From the NCBI GenBank assembly GCA_016720595.1, contig JADKKI010000033.1, forward strand, positions 1 through 64,000: 64,000 bases of DNA. The letters run 5' to 3'. Numbering within the stretch: the first letter of the stretch is position 1; each line of letters begins with the position of its first letter. The notes under the pieces were generated by a model, which worked only from the letters and a program-made list of their open reading frames with translations, had not been told where the DNA came from and did no database searches. This DNA comes from Myxococcales bacterium (GTDB lineage Bacteria; Myxococcota_A; Polyangia; Haliangiales; Haliangiaceae). Position numbers and translations under genes: made by a program. Below, piece by piece: positions 33,409 through 42,097 of the stretch.

Positions 33409-34464
33409 ATGATCCGTACGAAAGTCCTCGGCCTGGGGAGCTATGTCCCCGACCGCATCGTCAAGAACGAGGAGATCGCGTTCCTCAACGATCAGCACGT
33501 GCGGCAGGACACCAAGCAGACCGAGACCGACGACGAGTGGATCCAGCGCCGCACCGGCATCGCCGAGCGCCGCTACGTTCAGAACGATGGCTCGGTGGCC
33601 ACCAGCGATCTCGCGCTCCAGGCCGCCAAGCGCGCGCTCGCCGATGCGAACCTCGAAGCCAAGGACATCGACTGCATCATCCTCGGCACGCTGTCGCCCG
33701 ACATTCACTTCCCGGGCACCGCGGTGTTCCTCCAGCACAAGCTCGGCATCTCGCAGGCCGGCTGCGCGTGCTTCGACATCCGCCAGCAGTGCTCGGGCTT
33801 CGTGTACGGGCTGCAGATGGCCGACGCGTTCATCAAGACCGGCATGTACAAGCGGATCCTGCTGGTCGGCGCCGAGCTGCACAGCCACTCGCTCGACTTC
33901 ACCACGCGCGGTCGCGATGTGATGGTGCTGTTCGGTGATGGCGCGGGCGCGATGATCCTCGGCCCGATGGAGACCGACGATCCGAAGGCGGGCGTGATGT
34001 ACACGTCGGCGCACGCCGATGGCTCGGGCGCGATGAGCCTGTACCTGAAGATCTTCCAGATCGCGAACCTGCCGTACGTGGACTACGACGCGCGCAACCG
34101 CGACGAGAACCAGACGATGTACCCGCAGATGGACGGCAAGCGCGTGTTCCTCAATGCGGTGCGCGGCATGGTGATGTCCACGCAGGCGGCGCTCGAAAAG
34201 ACCGGGCTGACCTGGGACGACATCCAGTGGTTCGTGCCGCACCAGGCCAACCTCCGCATCAACGAGAAGGTCGCCGAGGTCGCGAAGATCCCCGAGGCGA
34301 AGATCCTCAACTCGATCCAGTTCTACGGCAACACGACCGCGGCGACGGTGCCGCTGACCATCGACCACTGGCGCCAGCAGGGGAAGGTGAAGCGCGGTGA
34401 CAGGATCCTGTCGAGCGTGTTCGGCTCGGGCTTCACGTGGGGCGCGACGATCTTCACCCTGTGA
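33409..34464 (+). CDS. fabH: Beta-ketoacyl-ACP synthase III
   Basis: 351 residues from ATG 33409 with an AGG site; an in-frame ATG six codons upstream was rejected. Starts MIRTKVLGLGSYVPDRIVKN. The triad is intact: Cys128 in IRQQCSGF, His near 277 in VPHQANLRI, and Asn near 308 in FYGNTTAATVP. GSGFTWGATIF at the end is the usual FabH C-terminus. It catalyses the first condensation of acyl-CoA with malonyl-ACP. There is an insert between about 30 and 45 (VRQDTKQTET) ahead of the ITGIAER-like motif. Its neighbours are not fatty-acid genes, so it may be a housekeeping copy out of cluster or an accessory enzyme. Confidence 0.9.
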   Translation: MIRTKVLGLGSYVPDRIVKNEEIAFLNDQHVRQDTKQTETDDEWIQRRTGIAERRYVQNDGSVATSDLALQAAKRALADANLEAKDIDCIILGTLSPDIHFPGTAVFLQHKLGISQAGCACFDIRQQCSGFVYGLQMADAFIKTGMYKRILLVGAELHSHSLDFTTRGRDVMVLFGDGAGAMILGPMETDDPKAGVMYTSAHADGSGAMSLYLKIFQIANLPYVDYDARNRDENQTMYPQMDGKRVFLNAVRGMVMSTQAALEKTGLTWDDIQWFVPHQANLRINEKVAEVAKIPEAKILNSIQFYGNTTAATVPLTIDHWRQQGKVKRGDRILSSVFGSGFTWGATIFTL

Positions 34465-34599
34465 TTCCAGGGTTTGCCACCTCTTGGATTCTCGAGGATC
34501 GGCCGGTTCGACCGGACGGTGATGTCAGATCGCGGACGTCGGTAGCCGGGTAGGTACGCGAAACCGCGTGTGGTCCGGCGCGTGCAGCAGTGCTCGTCG

Positions 34600-35422
34600 A
34601 TGAGTCGTCTCGCCGCCGTCTTCGTGATGTTCGCCGTGTCGTTCGGTGTGCTCCCCGGGTGCACGCTGCTCTACGAACAGAACGACAGCGCGGGGCCCGA
34701 AGATCCTCCGCCCCCGCACCCGCCGGGCACGGGCAGCTTCCAGCTCACCAAGACCCGCTCGATCGCCGGCGAGCTCCCGGTGGTCGGGATGGATTCCGAT
34801 CGGCAGGGCGGCCTGTGGATCGCGTACCGCCTGCAGACCGGCGACTACTACTCGCTCGCCGACGTGCGCGTGGTGCACCTCGATCCCAACGGCGCGAAGC
34901 TCGCCGAGTTCCGCTACAACGACGAGTACACGACCGTGAGCGGGCTCGCGTTCTCGGGTGATGCGCTGTGGCTCAACTACGGGTCGACGGGCACCGGGAA
35001 CAACCACATCCGCAAGCTCGATCCGGCGACCGGGGCACGGATCGGTTCGTTCGCGACCGAGATCGGCATCGTCGATCTCACGGTGCAGAACGATGCGCTC
35101 CTGCTCTCGAACCTGTGGAACGAGGTGATCTCGATCGACCAGGCGAACGGTGGCGAGCTGTGGCGCGCGCCGATCACGGACTTCGACGACAGCACGCAGC
35201 GCGGGATCGCCGCGATGGCGGATGGCAAGCTGTGGGTCGCGTCATCGGCGAGCGAACCGGATCACGTTGCTCGATGCGAGCCACCGCGTGGTGGGCCACG
35301 GCACGACCACCCTGCTCGATCCGCAGTGGAATGGCACCGAGGGCCTCCAGCTCGCCTGGGATGGCACCGAGCTGCTCCTGGCGGCGAATAACCAGATCTC
35401 CTGGCTCGCGCTCCCGCGCTGA
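34600..35422 (+). pseudogene. Lipoprotein with propeller-like repeats, apparent +1 frameshift
   Basis: A lipoprotein start (MSRLAAVFVMFAVSFGVLPGC) leads into WIAYRLQTGDYYSL, LWLNYGSTG and IRKLDPATGARIGSF, repeats like SMP-30/NHL or glutamine-cyclotransferase propellers. The frame then fails: it runs on as ASEPDHVARCEPPRGG, while the next frame continues the theme with ANRITLLDASHRVVGHG and ends WNGTEGLQLAWDGTELLLAA..SWLALPR. The change lies between about 35236 and 35262 (a GCGAGCGAACC run) and corresponds to one extra base. It may be a sequencing error or a recent mutation. Corrected, the product is about 273 residues, exported and lipid-anchored. Confidence 0.65.
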
Positions 35423-35531
35423 CACGGCGCGTGGCGCTTCGATCCGCTGGCGAATCGACTAGCCGGTAGGTGCCAAGGGTGCGACGGCACTGGGGAACCG
35501 CTGGGCACATCGGGTGCAACCAGGACACCCC

Positions 35532-37265
35532 ATGCGCCTTCGCCGTCTGGTCCAGTCACTTGTCGCGGTCGTCGTCGCTGTTGGCACCACCCTCGTGGGC
35601 TGCGCCACGGAAGCCGATAAGGACCCCGGTCGCTGGACGCCAGGCAAGGGCGACGGCGCCTATGACCTGATCGAGGCAGGGCCCGCGCCGGTCGGCAGCA
35701 ACGTCGATCTCTCGCTCGATCACCGCGTCCCGGCATTCCGCGTGGAGTCCTACGGTGGAACGAAGCTCGCGATCGCACTCAAAGGGCACGATGGCGCCGA
35801 CGGATACCTGGTCGTCGAAGGGCCCCTCGCCAAGGACGGCGATGCGGTCGCCGTCGGCGGCGGGACCGTGGTCGGCGAAGACGATGACTCGGGCTATGGG
35901 CGCAACGCCGAGCTCGAGCTCACGCTCGACAAGCCCGGTGTCTATCGCATCCTCGCGGGCACCTACGAGGCCCTCGGTGAGGGTGCCGCGGCCGAGGGCA
36001 CGCTGACGCTCGAGGTCGACTGCAAGGCCAACTGCGAGCGCGGTGGCGTGGATCAGAAGACGTTCGTGAAGGGGCTCCAGCAGCAGGGCGGTGGCGCGTT
36101 CGCGGAGATCGCGAAGGCCGAGCTCGCGGCGCTGATCCCCGATACCGCCGCCGCTTCGGCGATGGGTGCGCAGCTCGACGCGATCCTCCGCGATCCGGAC
36201 CTCAAGGGCCTCGAGCGGTTCCCCACGATCCCGCTGTCGCAGATCGGCGTGCTCCGCCCGGCGCTCGGCCAGATCCCGGCGGATCCGCCGAAGCCCGATC
36301 AGATCGTCACCGGCGAGCTGACCGCGTTCCTCGGCGAGTGCAAGCCGGACCGCGCGGTCCCGGCCGCGATCGACGCCCGGCTGCCGGGCGTGGGCTATGG
36401 CCAGTTCCCGAGCCGCACGCTCTCGCCGTGTCAGTTCGCGCACGCGAGCAAGCTCGCCCAGGTGTTGACCTCGCTCGCGAGCGACAACGGATCGTCGGTC
36501 ACGTTCAAGGGCAAGACGATCAAGACGCCGCGCGAGCTGTTCACCGCGCTCGTCGACAGCGGTCACACGATCCAGGTCCGCAACGAGCGCATGTACGCCA
36601 ACTTCCTCTCGGCCACCGTGGGTGACCGCGATCTGATCTGGCCGGTCTGGATCGACACCGGCATCCGCCTGTCGAGCGGCGAGACCCTGACCATCCCCGT
36701 CGGCCACAGCCACCACGCGTGGCGGATCAGCGGCCCGATCGTGAACACGCGCGTGATGTTCTATCTCGGGGTCGGCGGCGCGGGCTTCTTCGGTCAGACC
36801 GACAACCGCCCCGCATGGTCGGGGATGACCACGCAGAGCGACGTCACGATCAAGGGCGCGGGCGCGGACCTCGAGTACCTGCTCGCGACCACGGACGCCG
36901 CCTCGGCCTACCTCCGCCGCAACCGCGTGGAGCGCACCACGGTGGCGCAGGGCATGCCCGCCGACGGCTATGGCTTCGTCGGGGTCTGCAACGATTCGAA
37001 CGCGACCATCGAGCTCCTCACCAAGGGCACCACCTCGGCGTTCCCGCTGCTCCGCGCGAAGTCGCTCGATGCCACCGCGAACCTGGGCGATGGGCTCGAT
37101 GCCACGATCAAGGCGCTCCCGAAGGACGGCGATGGCCTCTCCAACGCCCGTGACGCCCTCCGCCGCGCGGTCGCGATGCAGCCGTTCGCGGATGGCTCCC
37201 CGCTGATGTGGGATGCCGTGCTCGGCGCCCAGATCGCCACCGCTCGTCGCGATCTCGCCCACTGA
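35532..37265 (+). CDS. Large lipoprotein, unknown
   Basis: 577 residues from ATG 35532 with AGGA at good spacing. The signal ends in lipobox TTLVGC. The first 150 residues contain a pre-peptidase-type beta domain (VPAFRVESYGG...DGYLVVEGPLAKDGD...GYGRNAELELTLDKPGVYRILAGTYEAL). This is followed by a helical part (about 165-260), and then by a novel beta region (about 330-470) with GHSHHAWRISGP and WPVWIDTGIR. No catalytic motif is recognised. The prepeptidase C-terminal-like domain usually aids secretion or binding. Confidence 0.75.
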   Translation: MRLRRLVQSLVAVVVAVGTTLVGCATEADKDPGRWTPGKGDGAYDLIEAGPAPVGSNVDLSLDHRVPAFRVESYGGTKLAIALKGHDGADGYLVVEGPLAKDGDAVAVGGGTVVGEDDDSGYGRNAELELTLDKPGVYRILAGTYEALGEGAAAEGTLTLEVDCKANCERGGVDQKTFVKGLQQQGGGAFAEIAKAELAALIPDTAAASAMGAQLDAILRDPDLKGLERFPTIPLSQIGVLRPALGQIPADPPKPDQIVTGELTAFLGECKPDRAVPAAIDARLPGVGYGQFPSRTLSPCQFAHASKLAQVLTSLASDNGSSVTFKGKTIKTPRELFTALVDSGHTIQVRNERMYANFLSATVGDRDLIWPVWIDTGIRLSSGETLTIPVGHSHHAWRISGPIVNTRVMFYLGVGGAGFFGQTDNRPAWSGMTTQSDVTIKGAGADLEYLLATTDAASAYLRRNRVERTTVAQGMPADGYGFVGVCNDSNATIELLTKGTTSAFPLLRAKSLDATANLGDGLDATIKALPKDGDGLSNARDALRRAVAMQPFADGSPLMWDAVLGAQIATARRDLAH

Positions 37266-37331
37266 GTGTAGGCCCGGGTCGCACGCACCCCGTGCGCAGC
37301 AACACGGAACGCGTTGCGAAGGTCAATTGAC

Positions 37332-39242
37332 GTGACCGCGAGGGGGCGCGATCCTTCCTCCGTGGGAATCAAGCGCCTGGTCGGTGGAGGGTTCGTCTGT
37401 GCGGCCGCGGTGATCGCCGCGTGCTTCGGCGGCGCGCCGAGCCTGAGCACCGGATCGCAGCTGGTGCTGCAATCGAGCTCGACCAGCTACGACTTCGGCA
37501 TCGTGCCGGTGGGGATGACGGCGACCACGAGCATCCCGTTCCTGATCTCGTCACAGGGCTCCAACGACGACGACACGATCACCGACATCTACGAGAACTG
37601 CGGCGACTTCGATCTCGTGCTCAACCCCTCGCCGGTCGGCTACCAGGTCGCCGCTTGCGATGTCGCGATGGCGTTCGCGGGCACCGGCACCGGGAGCGCA
37701 TGCATCCCGGGCTCGTACTCGTTCGACGCCACGTTCACGCCTGCCAGCGGGTTCCCGTCGAGCTGTACGGTTCACGTCGACTACGCGCCGACGCTCGGTG
37801 GCTCGGGCGCGTCGATCCTGATCACGCTCGACGGCACCGGGATGGCGGCGGCGAACTCCCTCTCGCTCAACCCGCCGAGCGGCTCGAGCCTGACGTTCGG
37901 CGACATCCCGATCGGCCAGACCTCGGATGGCCAGCAGATCACCGTCACCAACAACGGGACCAGCGGGCTCGATGTCACCGGCATCGTCAGCGGCCCGTAC
38001 CAGGTGGTGGGCCTCGGCGGCGCGAGCTATCCGCTCGAGACCCTCGCCGCGGGCGCCAGCGCCATGTACGAGATCCGCTGCCAGTCCGCGACGCTCGGGC
38101 CGCAGCCGGGCGCGCTCAACTTCACCGCGCCGTCCACACCGGCGGTCACCATCGATCTCGCCTGCAATGGCGTCGCGCCGACACCGATCAGTGTCTCGCC
38201 GCTCCCAGCGACGTTCGCTTCGACGCTGGTCGGTCGCGCGCCGGGGGATGTCACCGTCACGATCACGAACGGGACGGGGGGCGTTGCGACCACGCTGGCC
38301 GTCGCCCTGACGCAGACGCTCGGCGAGGTCTCGATCGTCGGTACCAACCCCAACGGCCAGGGGCTGGCGGTTGGTGGAACCGCCACGGTGAAGCTCCACT
38401 ACGCCGCGGCGACCGAGCACCCGATGGGCCCGCTTGCGACCCTCACGATCAACGGCCAGGCGGTCGCCGTGAATGGCGAGGCGCTGGTGGGCACGCTCGG
38501 CGTCTCGCCGGGGACCACGGTGGACTTCGGCCCCGTGTGCGTGGGGGCGACGGCGACCGAGCTCGTGCACCTGTATGCGAGCGACTCCGGCAAGGTCAAC
38601 ATCACGAGCGTCACACCACCGGTCGCACCGTTCACCGCGACGGCGACCAGCGGGCTCCTGCAGGGCAGCCACGCGAACGAGCTGATGTTGACCGCGGGCG
38701 TCACGCCCACCGCCGCCGGCGATCTCACCGGGAAGCTCGTGGTGCACACCGATCTGGTGATGGCGAACCCGGAGATCGACCTGATGGCCAAGGCGCTGCC
38801 GGCGGGCATCTCGCCCACGCCCGACACGATCCACTTTGGCCAGAGCCGGGTGAGCACCACCACGACGACCAAGGAGGTGATCATCAGCAACTGCGGCACG
38901 GCGCCGATCACCTTCACGTCGTCGCGGATCGAGGGTCCGAGCGCGGCGGAGTTCGCGCTCGTCAGCGTGCTACCGATGACCGCGGTCGCGCAGCGCGCCT
39001 CGACCACGCTCCTCGTGGTGATGACCGCGCAGAGCAACGGCCCCAAGATCGCTCAGCTGATCCTCGAGACCAACGCGGGCCCGGTGGTGGTCAGCCTCGA
39101 TGGCAACGCCTTCGGCGCGGACGACGGCTCCAGCGGCGACGACGAGACCTACTACTCGTGCAGTGCGGGTGGCGGGGCTGGGCTGGGCGGTGCGTTCGGC
39201 GTGCTGCTGCTTGCACTTCGGCGCCGCCGCGTGCGCGCATAG
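37332..39242 (+). CDS. Choice-of-anchor D repeat protein with MYXO-CTERM-like tail
   Basis: 636 residues from a GTG at 37332 with GAAGG upstream (GTG 37362 is an alternative). A hydrophobic N-terminus (FVCAAAVIAACFGG) resembles a lipobox. The body is about five Ig-like ASH/choice-of-anchor D units of about 100 residues, recognisable by YDFGIVPVGMTATTSIPF, LTFGDIPIGQTSDGQQITVTNN, VDFGPVCVGATATELVHL and IHFGQSRVSTTTTTKEVIISN. The tail YYSCSAGGGAGLGGAFGVLLLALRRRR is a MYXO-CTERM-like anchor with one Cys. It should sit on the cell surface. Its last 91 bases are antisense to the end of the next gene, also a MYXO-CTERM-type protein. Confidence 0.8.
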   Translation: MTARGRDPSSVGIKRLVGGGFVCAAAVIAACFGGAPSLSTGSQLVLQSSSTSYDFGIVPVGMTATTSIPFLISSQGSNDDDTITDIYENCGDFDLVLNPSPVGYQVAACDVAMAFAGTGTGSACIPGSYSFDATFTPASGFPSSCTVHVDYAPTLGGSGASILITLDGTGMAAANSLSLNPPSGSSLTFGDIPIGQTSDGQQITVTNNGTSGLDVTGIVSGPYQVVGLGGASYPLETLAAGASAMYEIRCQSATLGPQPGALNFTAPSTPAVTIDLACNGVAPTPISVSPLPATFASTLVGRAPGDVTVTITNGTGGVATTLAVALTQTLGEVSIVGTNPNGQGLAVGGTATVKLHYAAATEHPMGPLATLTINGQAVAVNGEALVGTLGVSPGTTVDFGPVCVGATATELVHLYASDSGKVNITSVTPPVAPFTATATSGLLQGSHANELMLTAGVTPTAAGDLTGKLVVHTDLVMANPEIDLMAKALPAGISPTPDTIHFGQSRVSTTTTTKEVIISNCGTAPITFTSSRIEGPSAAEFALVSVLPMTAVAQRASTTLLVVMTAQSNGPKIAQLILETNAGPVVVSLDGNAFGADDGSSGDDETYYSCSAGGGAGLGGAFGVLLLALRRRRVRA

Positions 39243-41782
39243 ATCGCCACCAGCGCGGCGAGCACGGAGGACCCGGCGCCTCCCGTGCCCGTCTCGCAGC
39301 AGCCACGTGCGGGGGGCGCATCGCATGCCGCCGTGGTGATCGGTGGCCGCTCGTGCGCGGTGGGGGCCAGCGCGCGGACCGTGCCGTCGTAGGATGCGAT
39401 GACGAGCGCGGAGCCCGTGGTCGCGATCCCGGCGAGCACCGGGACCCCGAGGTCGGTACGCCACAGCACGGCGCCGGTGTGGAGGTCGAGCGCGGTGAGG
39501 TGGCCGCCGGTGTCCACGGCCCACACGAGATCGCCGGTGATCACGGGCGAGGCCGCGAACCCGCGCTCGTTGCTCCCGAAATAGTGCGTGGTGCGCAGCT
39601 CGCTCGCGCCCGCGGCGCCGAACCGCCACAGCACGCGGCCGCTCGTGGCGTCGAGGCCGGCGAGGTCACGCCACAGCGTCGGGACCACGAGCACCCCGTG
39701 GGCGAGGGCGGGCGTCCCGATCGTGGCGATCGCCCACTCGTAGCCCGTGGGATCGAGCTTGGTCCGCCAGCGCAGCCGCCCCGTGCCGAGCTCGTGCGCG
39801 GCGACCTCGGTGGCACCGTTGCTGAGGTACACGAGGCCGTCCGCGATCACCGGCGACGCGTTGATCGAGTTCGCACTCTCACCGGTGAGCTGCCACAGCA
39901 GGCCTGCGCCCAGCCGATCCCACGCGAGCACGCCGCCGAGCTCGCGATCGAACACGCCGACCGCTACGTCTGCATCGACGGCGATCGTGGCGAGCGAGGG
40001 AAACTCGCTGTTCCCCCGCACGGGATCGCGCAGCCACAGCGGACGCCCCGAGGCGGCATCGAGCGTGGCGAGGTTGCGCTGGTTGCCGACGATCAGGTCC
40101 CCGGCATCCGCCACGATCGAGCCATAGGTGGCCGCGGCCTTCGGCGGAAGGCCGAGGCCGAGCTCGTACCTCCAGCTCGCGGCGCCGGTCCGCGCATCGA
40201 AGCCGAGCACCGTGCCGTCGATCTGGACCACCGCGACGATCTCTCCGCTCACCGTCGCGGCGCCGCGGATCGGCATCGCGGAGGGCGCACGCCAGCGCAC
40301 CGCGCCGGTCTCGAGATCGAGCGCCACCACGCCGCCACCTTCGCTGCCCGCGAGATCGGTGGTGGTCAGGTAGATCATCCCGTGCGCGATCGCGGGTGCA
40401 CCGTGCAGCACGTGGCCGCCCACGCTCGTGGTCCAGCGCGTGACGAGAGGCGGCGCGAGCTCGCGTGCGAGCGCGCCGGTGTGCGCCGGGTTGCCGCCGA
40501 GCTGTGGCCACTCCGCGCCGGCGAGGGATCCCGCCTCGGGCTCGCAGACCTCGAACCCGAACGTCCGCACGACGTGTGCACCCGCAGCCGTCACACCATC
40601 GATGGCCACCGAGTGCGGGCCGGGCGTCAGGGGCGGCAGGGTCGCGCGCCAGCTCCAGCCGCCGGCGTAGGCGAGGGAGATCGGCGTGCCACAGTCGACG
40701 CGTGCGGTGATCCGCGCCTCGCTCGCGGCGAGCTCCGTGGACACGATCACGGGGCCGCCACCGGCCGCGGTGCACTGACCACGGGCGGGGGCGATGAGTG
40801 CCACCGAGGCGTGATCCACGGTGGTGCGGTGCTCGCTGGTGAGCACGCCGCGATCGATCGTGATCACGCGGTAGCCAGCGGGCGTGAAGTCGAGGCCGCC
40901 CATGAGCATCGGCTCGGTGTTGATCTCGATCAGGCCGTCGTGATCGATCACCCGGTTGGTGTGGGTGTGACCGGTGAGCACGTAGTCCACCCCGAGCGCA
41001 CGCAAGCTCGCGACCACGCCCGGCCCGGGCGGACCGTGCGTCATCGCCACCACCGTCATCTCGGGCGCCACGTGCGCGAGCTCCGCGCGGAAGAACGCGC
41101 TCGCCTCGGCCTCGGGGAGCGCCATGTTCCAGACCAGGAAGTGCACGCCGCCGAGGTCGAAGCTGTAGTTGTCAGGCCCGTAGTGATCGCGCCACGCGTG
41201 CCCCGCGTCGTACCAGTCGTGGTTGCCGGGCACCGGGACGAACGGCACCTCGAGGCTCGCGAGCAGCTGGTCGACCAGCGCGTACTGGCCGGGCAGGGTG
41301 TTCTGCGTGACATCTCCCAGGATCGTGAAGAACGCCGGGGCCGGCGCGAGCGCCGTCGCCTCGACCGAGGCCGCGGCGAGGTCATCCCAGAACGGATGTG
41401 CGAACGAGGTGTGCGAGTCCGAGCTCGCGACGAACGTCAGCGGGCCAGTCACCGGGGTCGCCAGCCGGCGGAGCGGGAGCTCGATCCGTGTCTTGCCGTC
41501 GAGCCGGGCCCACACCGGACCGGGACGGAAGCCCTCGGGGACGCGGACCCACGCGATGCCACTCTCCGCATCGAGGGAGAGCTCGCCGCGCTCGTCGGTG
41601 GTGACGAACACCGTGGTGCCGACGGCGACCACGGCGTTGGCGACCCCGGGCTCGTTCGGGCCCGGCTTGCCATCCCCGTCGAGGTCCTCGAACACCTTGA
41701 CGGTGATCGTGCGCGCCTCGGCGTTCGTCGCGCTCGCCAGGACGAGCGCGAGCGCGATGGCCACGGGCCCGCACCGATTCAC
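39152..41782 (-). CDS. Metallophosphoesterase fused to a PQQ-type beta-propeller, Cys/Arg C-terminal anchor
   Basis: 876 residues from GTG 41782. A signal peptide (VAIALALVLASATNAEA) and a short SdrD-like/Cna beta domain (KVFEDLDGDGKPGPNEPGVAN) come first. A calcineurin-like metallophosphoesterase follows with SDSHTSF, LGDVTQN, VPGNHDWYD, VAMTHGPPG and LTGHTHTNR. A PQQ-binding-like beta-propeller of about 330 residues comes next, with repeats such as VVALDLETGAVRWR, LATLDAASGRPLWLR and LAGLDATSGRVLWRFG. The tail has CCETGTGGAG, a hydrophobic helix (SVLAALVAIYA) and RTRRRR. The MPE and propeller are both extracytoplasmic. The role is unclear, possibly a surface phosphatase or sensor. Confidence 0.85.
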   Translation of the reverse strand: MNRCGPVAIALALVLASATNAEARTITVKVFEDLDGDGKPGPNEPGVANAVVAVGTTVFVTTDERGELSLDAESGIAWVRVPEGFRPGPVWARLDGKTRIELPLRRLATPVTGPLTFVASSDSHTSFAHPFWDDLAAASVEATALAPAPAFFTILGDVTQNTLPGQYALVDQLLASLEVPFVPVPGNHDWYDAGHAWRDHYGPDNYSFDLGGVHFLVWNMALPEAEASAFFRAELAHVAPEMTVVAMTHGPPGPGVVASLRALGVDYVLTGHTHTNRVIDHDGLIEINTEPMLMGGLDFTPAGYRVITIDRGVLTSEHRTTVDHASVALIAPARGQCTAAGGGPVIVSTELAASEARITARVDCGTPISLAYAGGWSWRATLPPLTPGPHSVAIDGVTAAGAHVVRTFGFEVCEPEAGSLAGAEWPQLGGNPAHTGALARELAPPLVTRWTTSVGGHVLHGAPAIAHGMIYLTTTDLAGSEGGGVVALDLETGAVRWRAPSAMPIRGAATVSGEIVAVVQIDGTVLGFDARTGAASWRYELGLGLPPKAAATYGSIVADAGDLIVGNQRNLATLDAASGRPLWLRDPVRGNSEFPSLATIAVDADVAVGVFDRELGGVLAWDRLGAGLLWQLTGESANSINASPVIADGLVYLSNGATEVAAHELGTGRLRWRTKLDPTGYEWAIATIGTPALAHGVLVVPTLWRDLAGLDATSGRVLWRFGAAGASELRTTHYFGSNERGFAASPVITGDLVWAVDTGGHLTALDLHTGAVLWRTDLGVPVLAGIATTGSALVIASYDGTVRALAPTAHERPPITTAACDAPPARGCCETGTGGAGSSVLAALVAIYARTRRRRSASSSTPNAPPSPAPPPALHE

Positions 41783-41815
41783 GGGGAGATGATTCCACAC
41801 GTGGCGGGGTTCGGG

Positions 41816-41821
41816 TACCGT
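41816..41821 (+). promoter_or_regulatory. TACCGT -10-like box, 5 bases before ATG 41827
   Basis: TACCGT, 5 bases, ATG. It is the shortest spacing in the leaderless-looking group. Confidence 0.35.
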
Positions 41822-41826
41822 CGGGC

Positions 41827-42063
41827 ATGCGCTCGCTGCACTCCGCGATCTTGGCGCTCGTCGCGGTGGTCTCGCTCGGAGCCTGTGGCCCGAAGCGCAA
41901 GAATCAGTGCCCGGGCACCACGGCGGGGACGTGTGTGAATGGCGAGGTGTGCTCGATGGATCGCAAGCGCGGCTGTCAGATCTGCCAGTGCCGTCCGTTG
42001 AACGAGACCAACACCGGCAACGACCCGGACGACCCGAATCCCCCGGTCCCGGTCCACGACTGA
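41827..42063 (+). CDS. Small Cys-rich lipoprotein, antistasin-like
   Basis: 78 residues. Signal peptide with lipobox SLGAC (about residue 20). The mature part is one disulfide-rich unit, CPGTTAGTCVNGEVCSMDRKRGCQICQC, resembling antistasin or thyroglobulin-like knottin repeats, followed by an Asn/Asp/Pro tail (NDPDDPNPPVPVHD). No catalytic activity is expected; such domains often bind or inhibit proteases, but that is only by resemblance. It is upstream of the NADH dehydrogenase gene by 34 bases, which has its own ribosome site. Confidence 0.75.
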   Translation: MRSLHSAILALVAVVSLGACGPKRKNQCPGTTAGTCVNGEVCSMDRKRGCQICQCRPLNETNTGNDPDDPNPPVPVHD

Positions 42064-42097
42064 GAACCGGGATCACGATCCCGAGCATCGAAGGACC

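Noticed and set aside
34503..34515. CCGGT-TCG-ACCGG hairpin after fabH
   Set aside because: Short stem and no T-run; not enough to call a terminator.
37421..41938. Very long open frame on the plus strand, over 1500 codons, crossing two genes
   Set aside because: Arg/Ala/His-rich, no family features and lies over the anchor-D gene and antisense to the phosphoesterase gene. It is a shadow frame of high-GC coding DNA.
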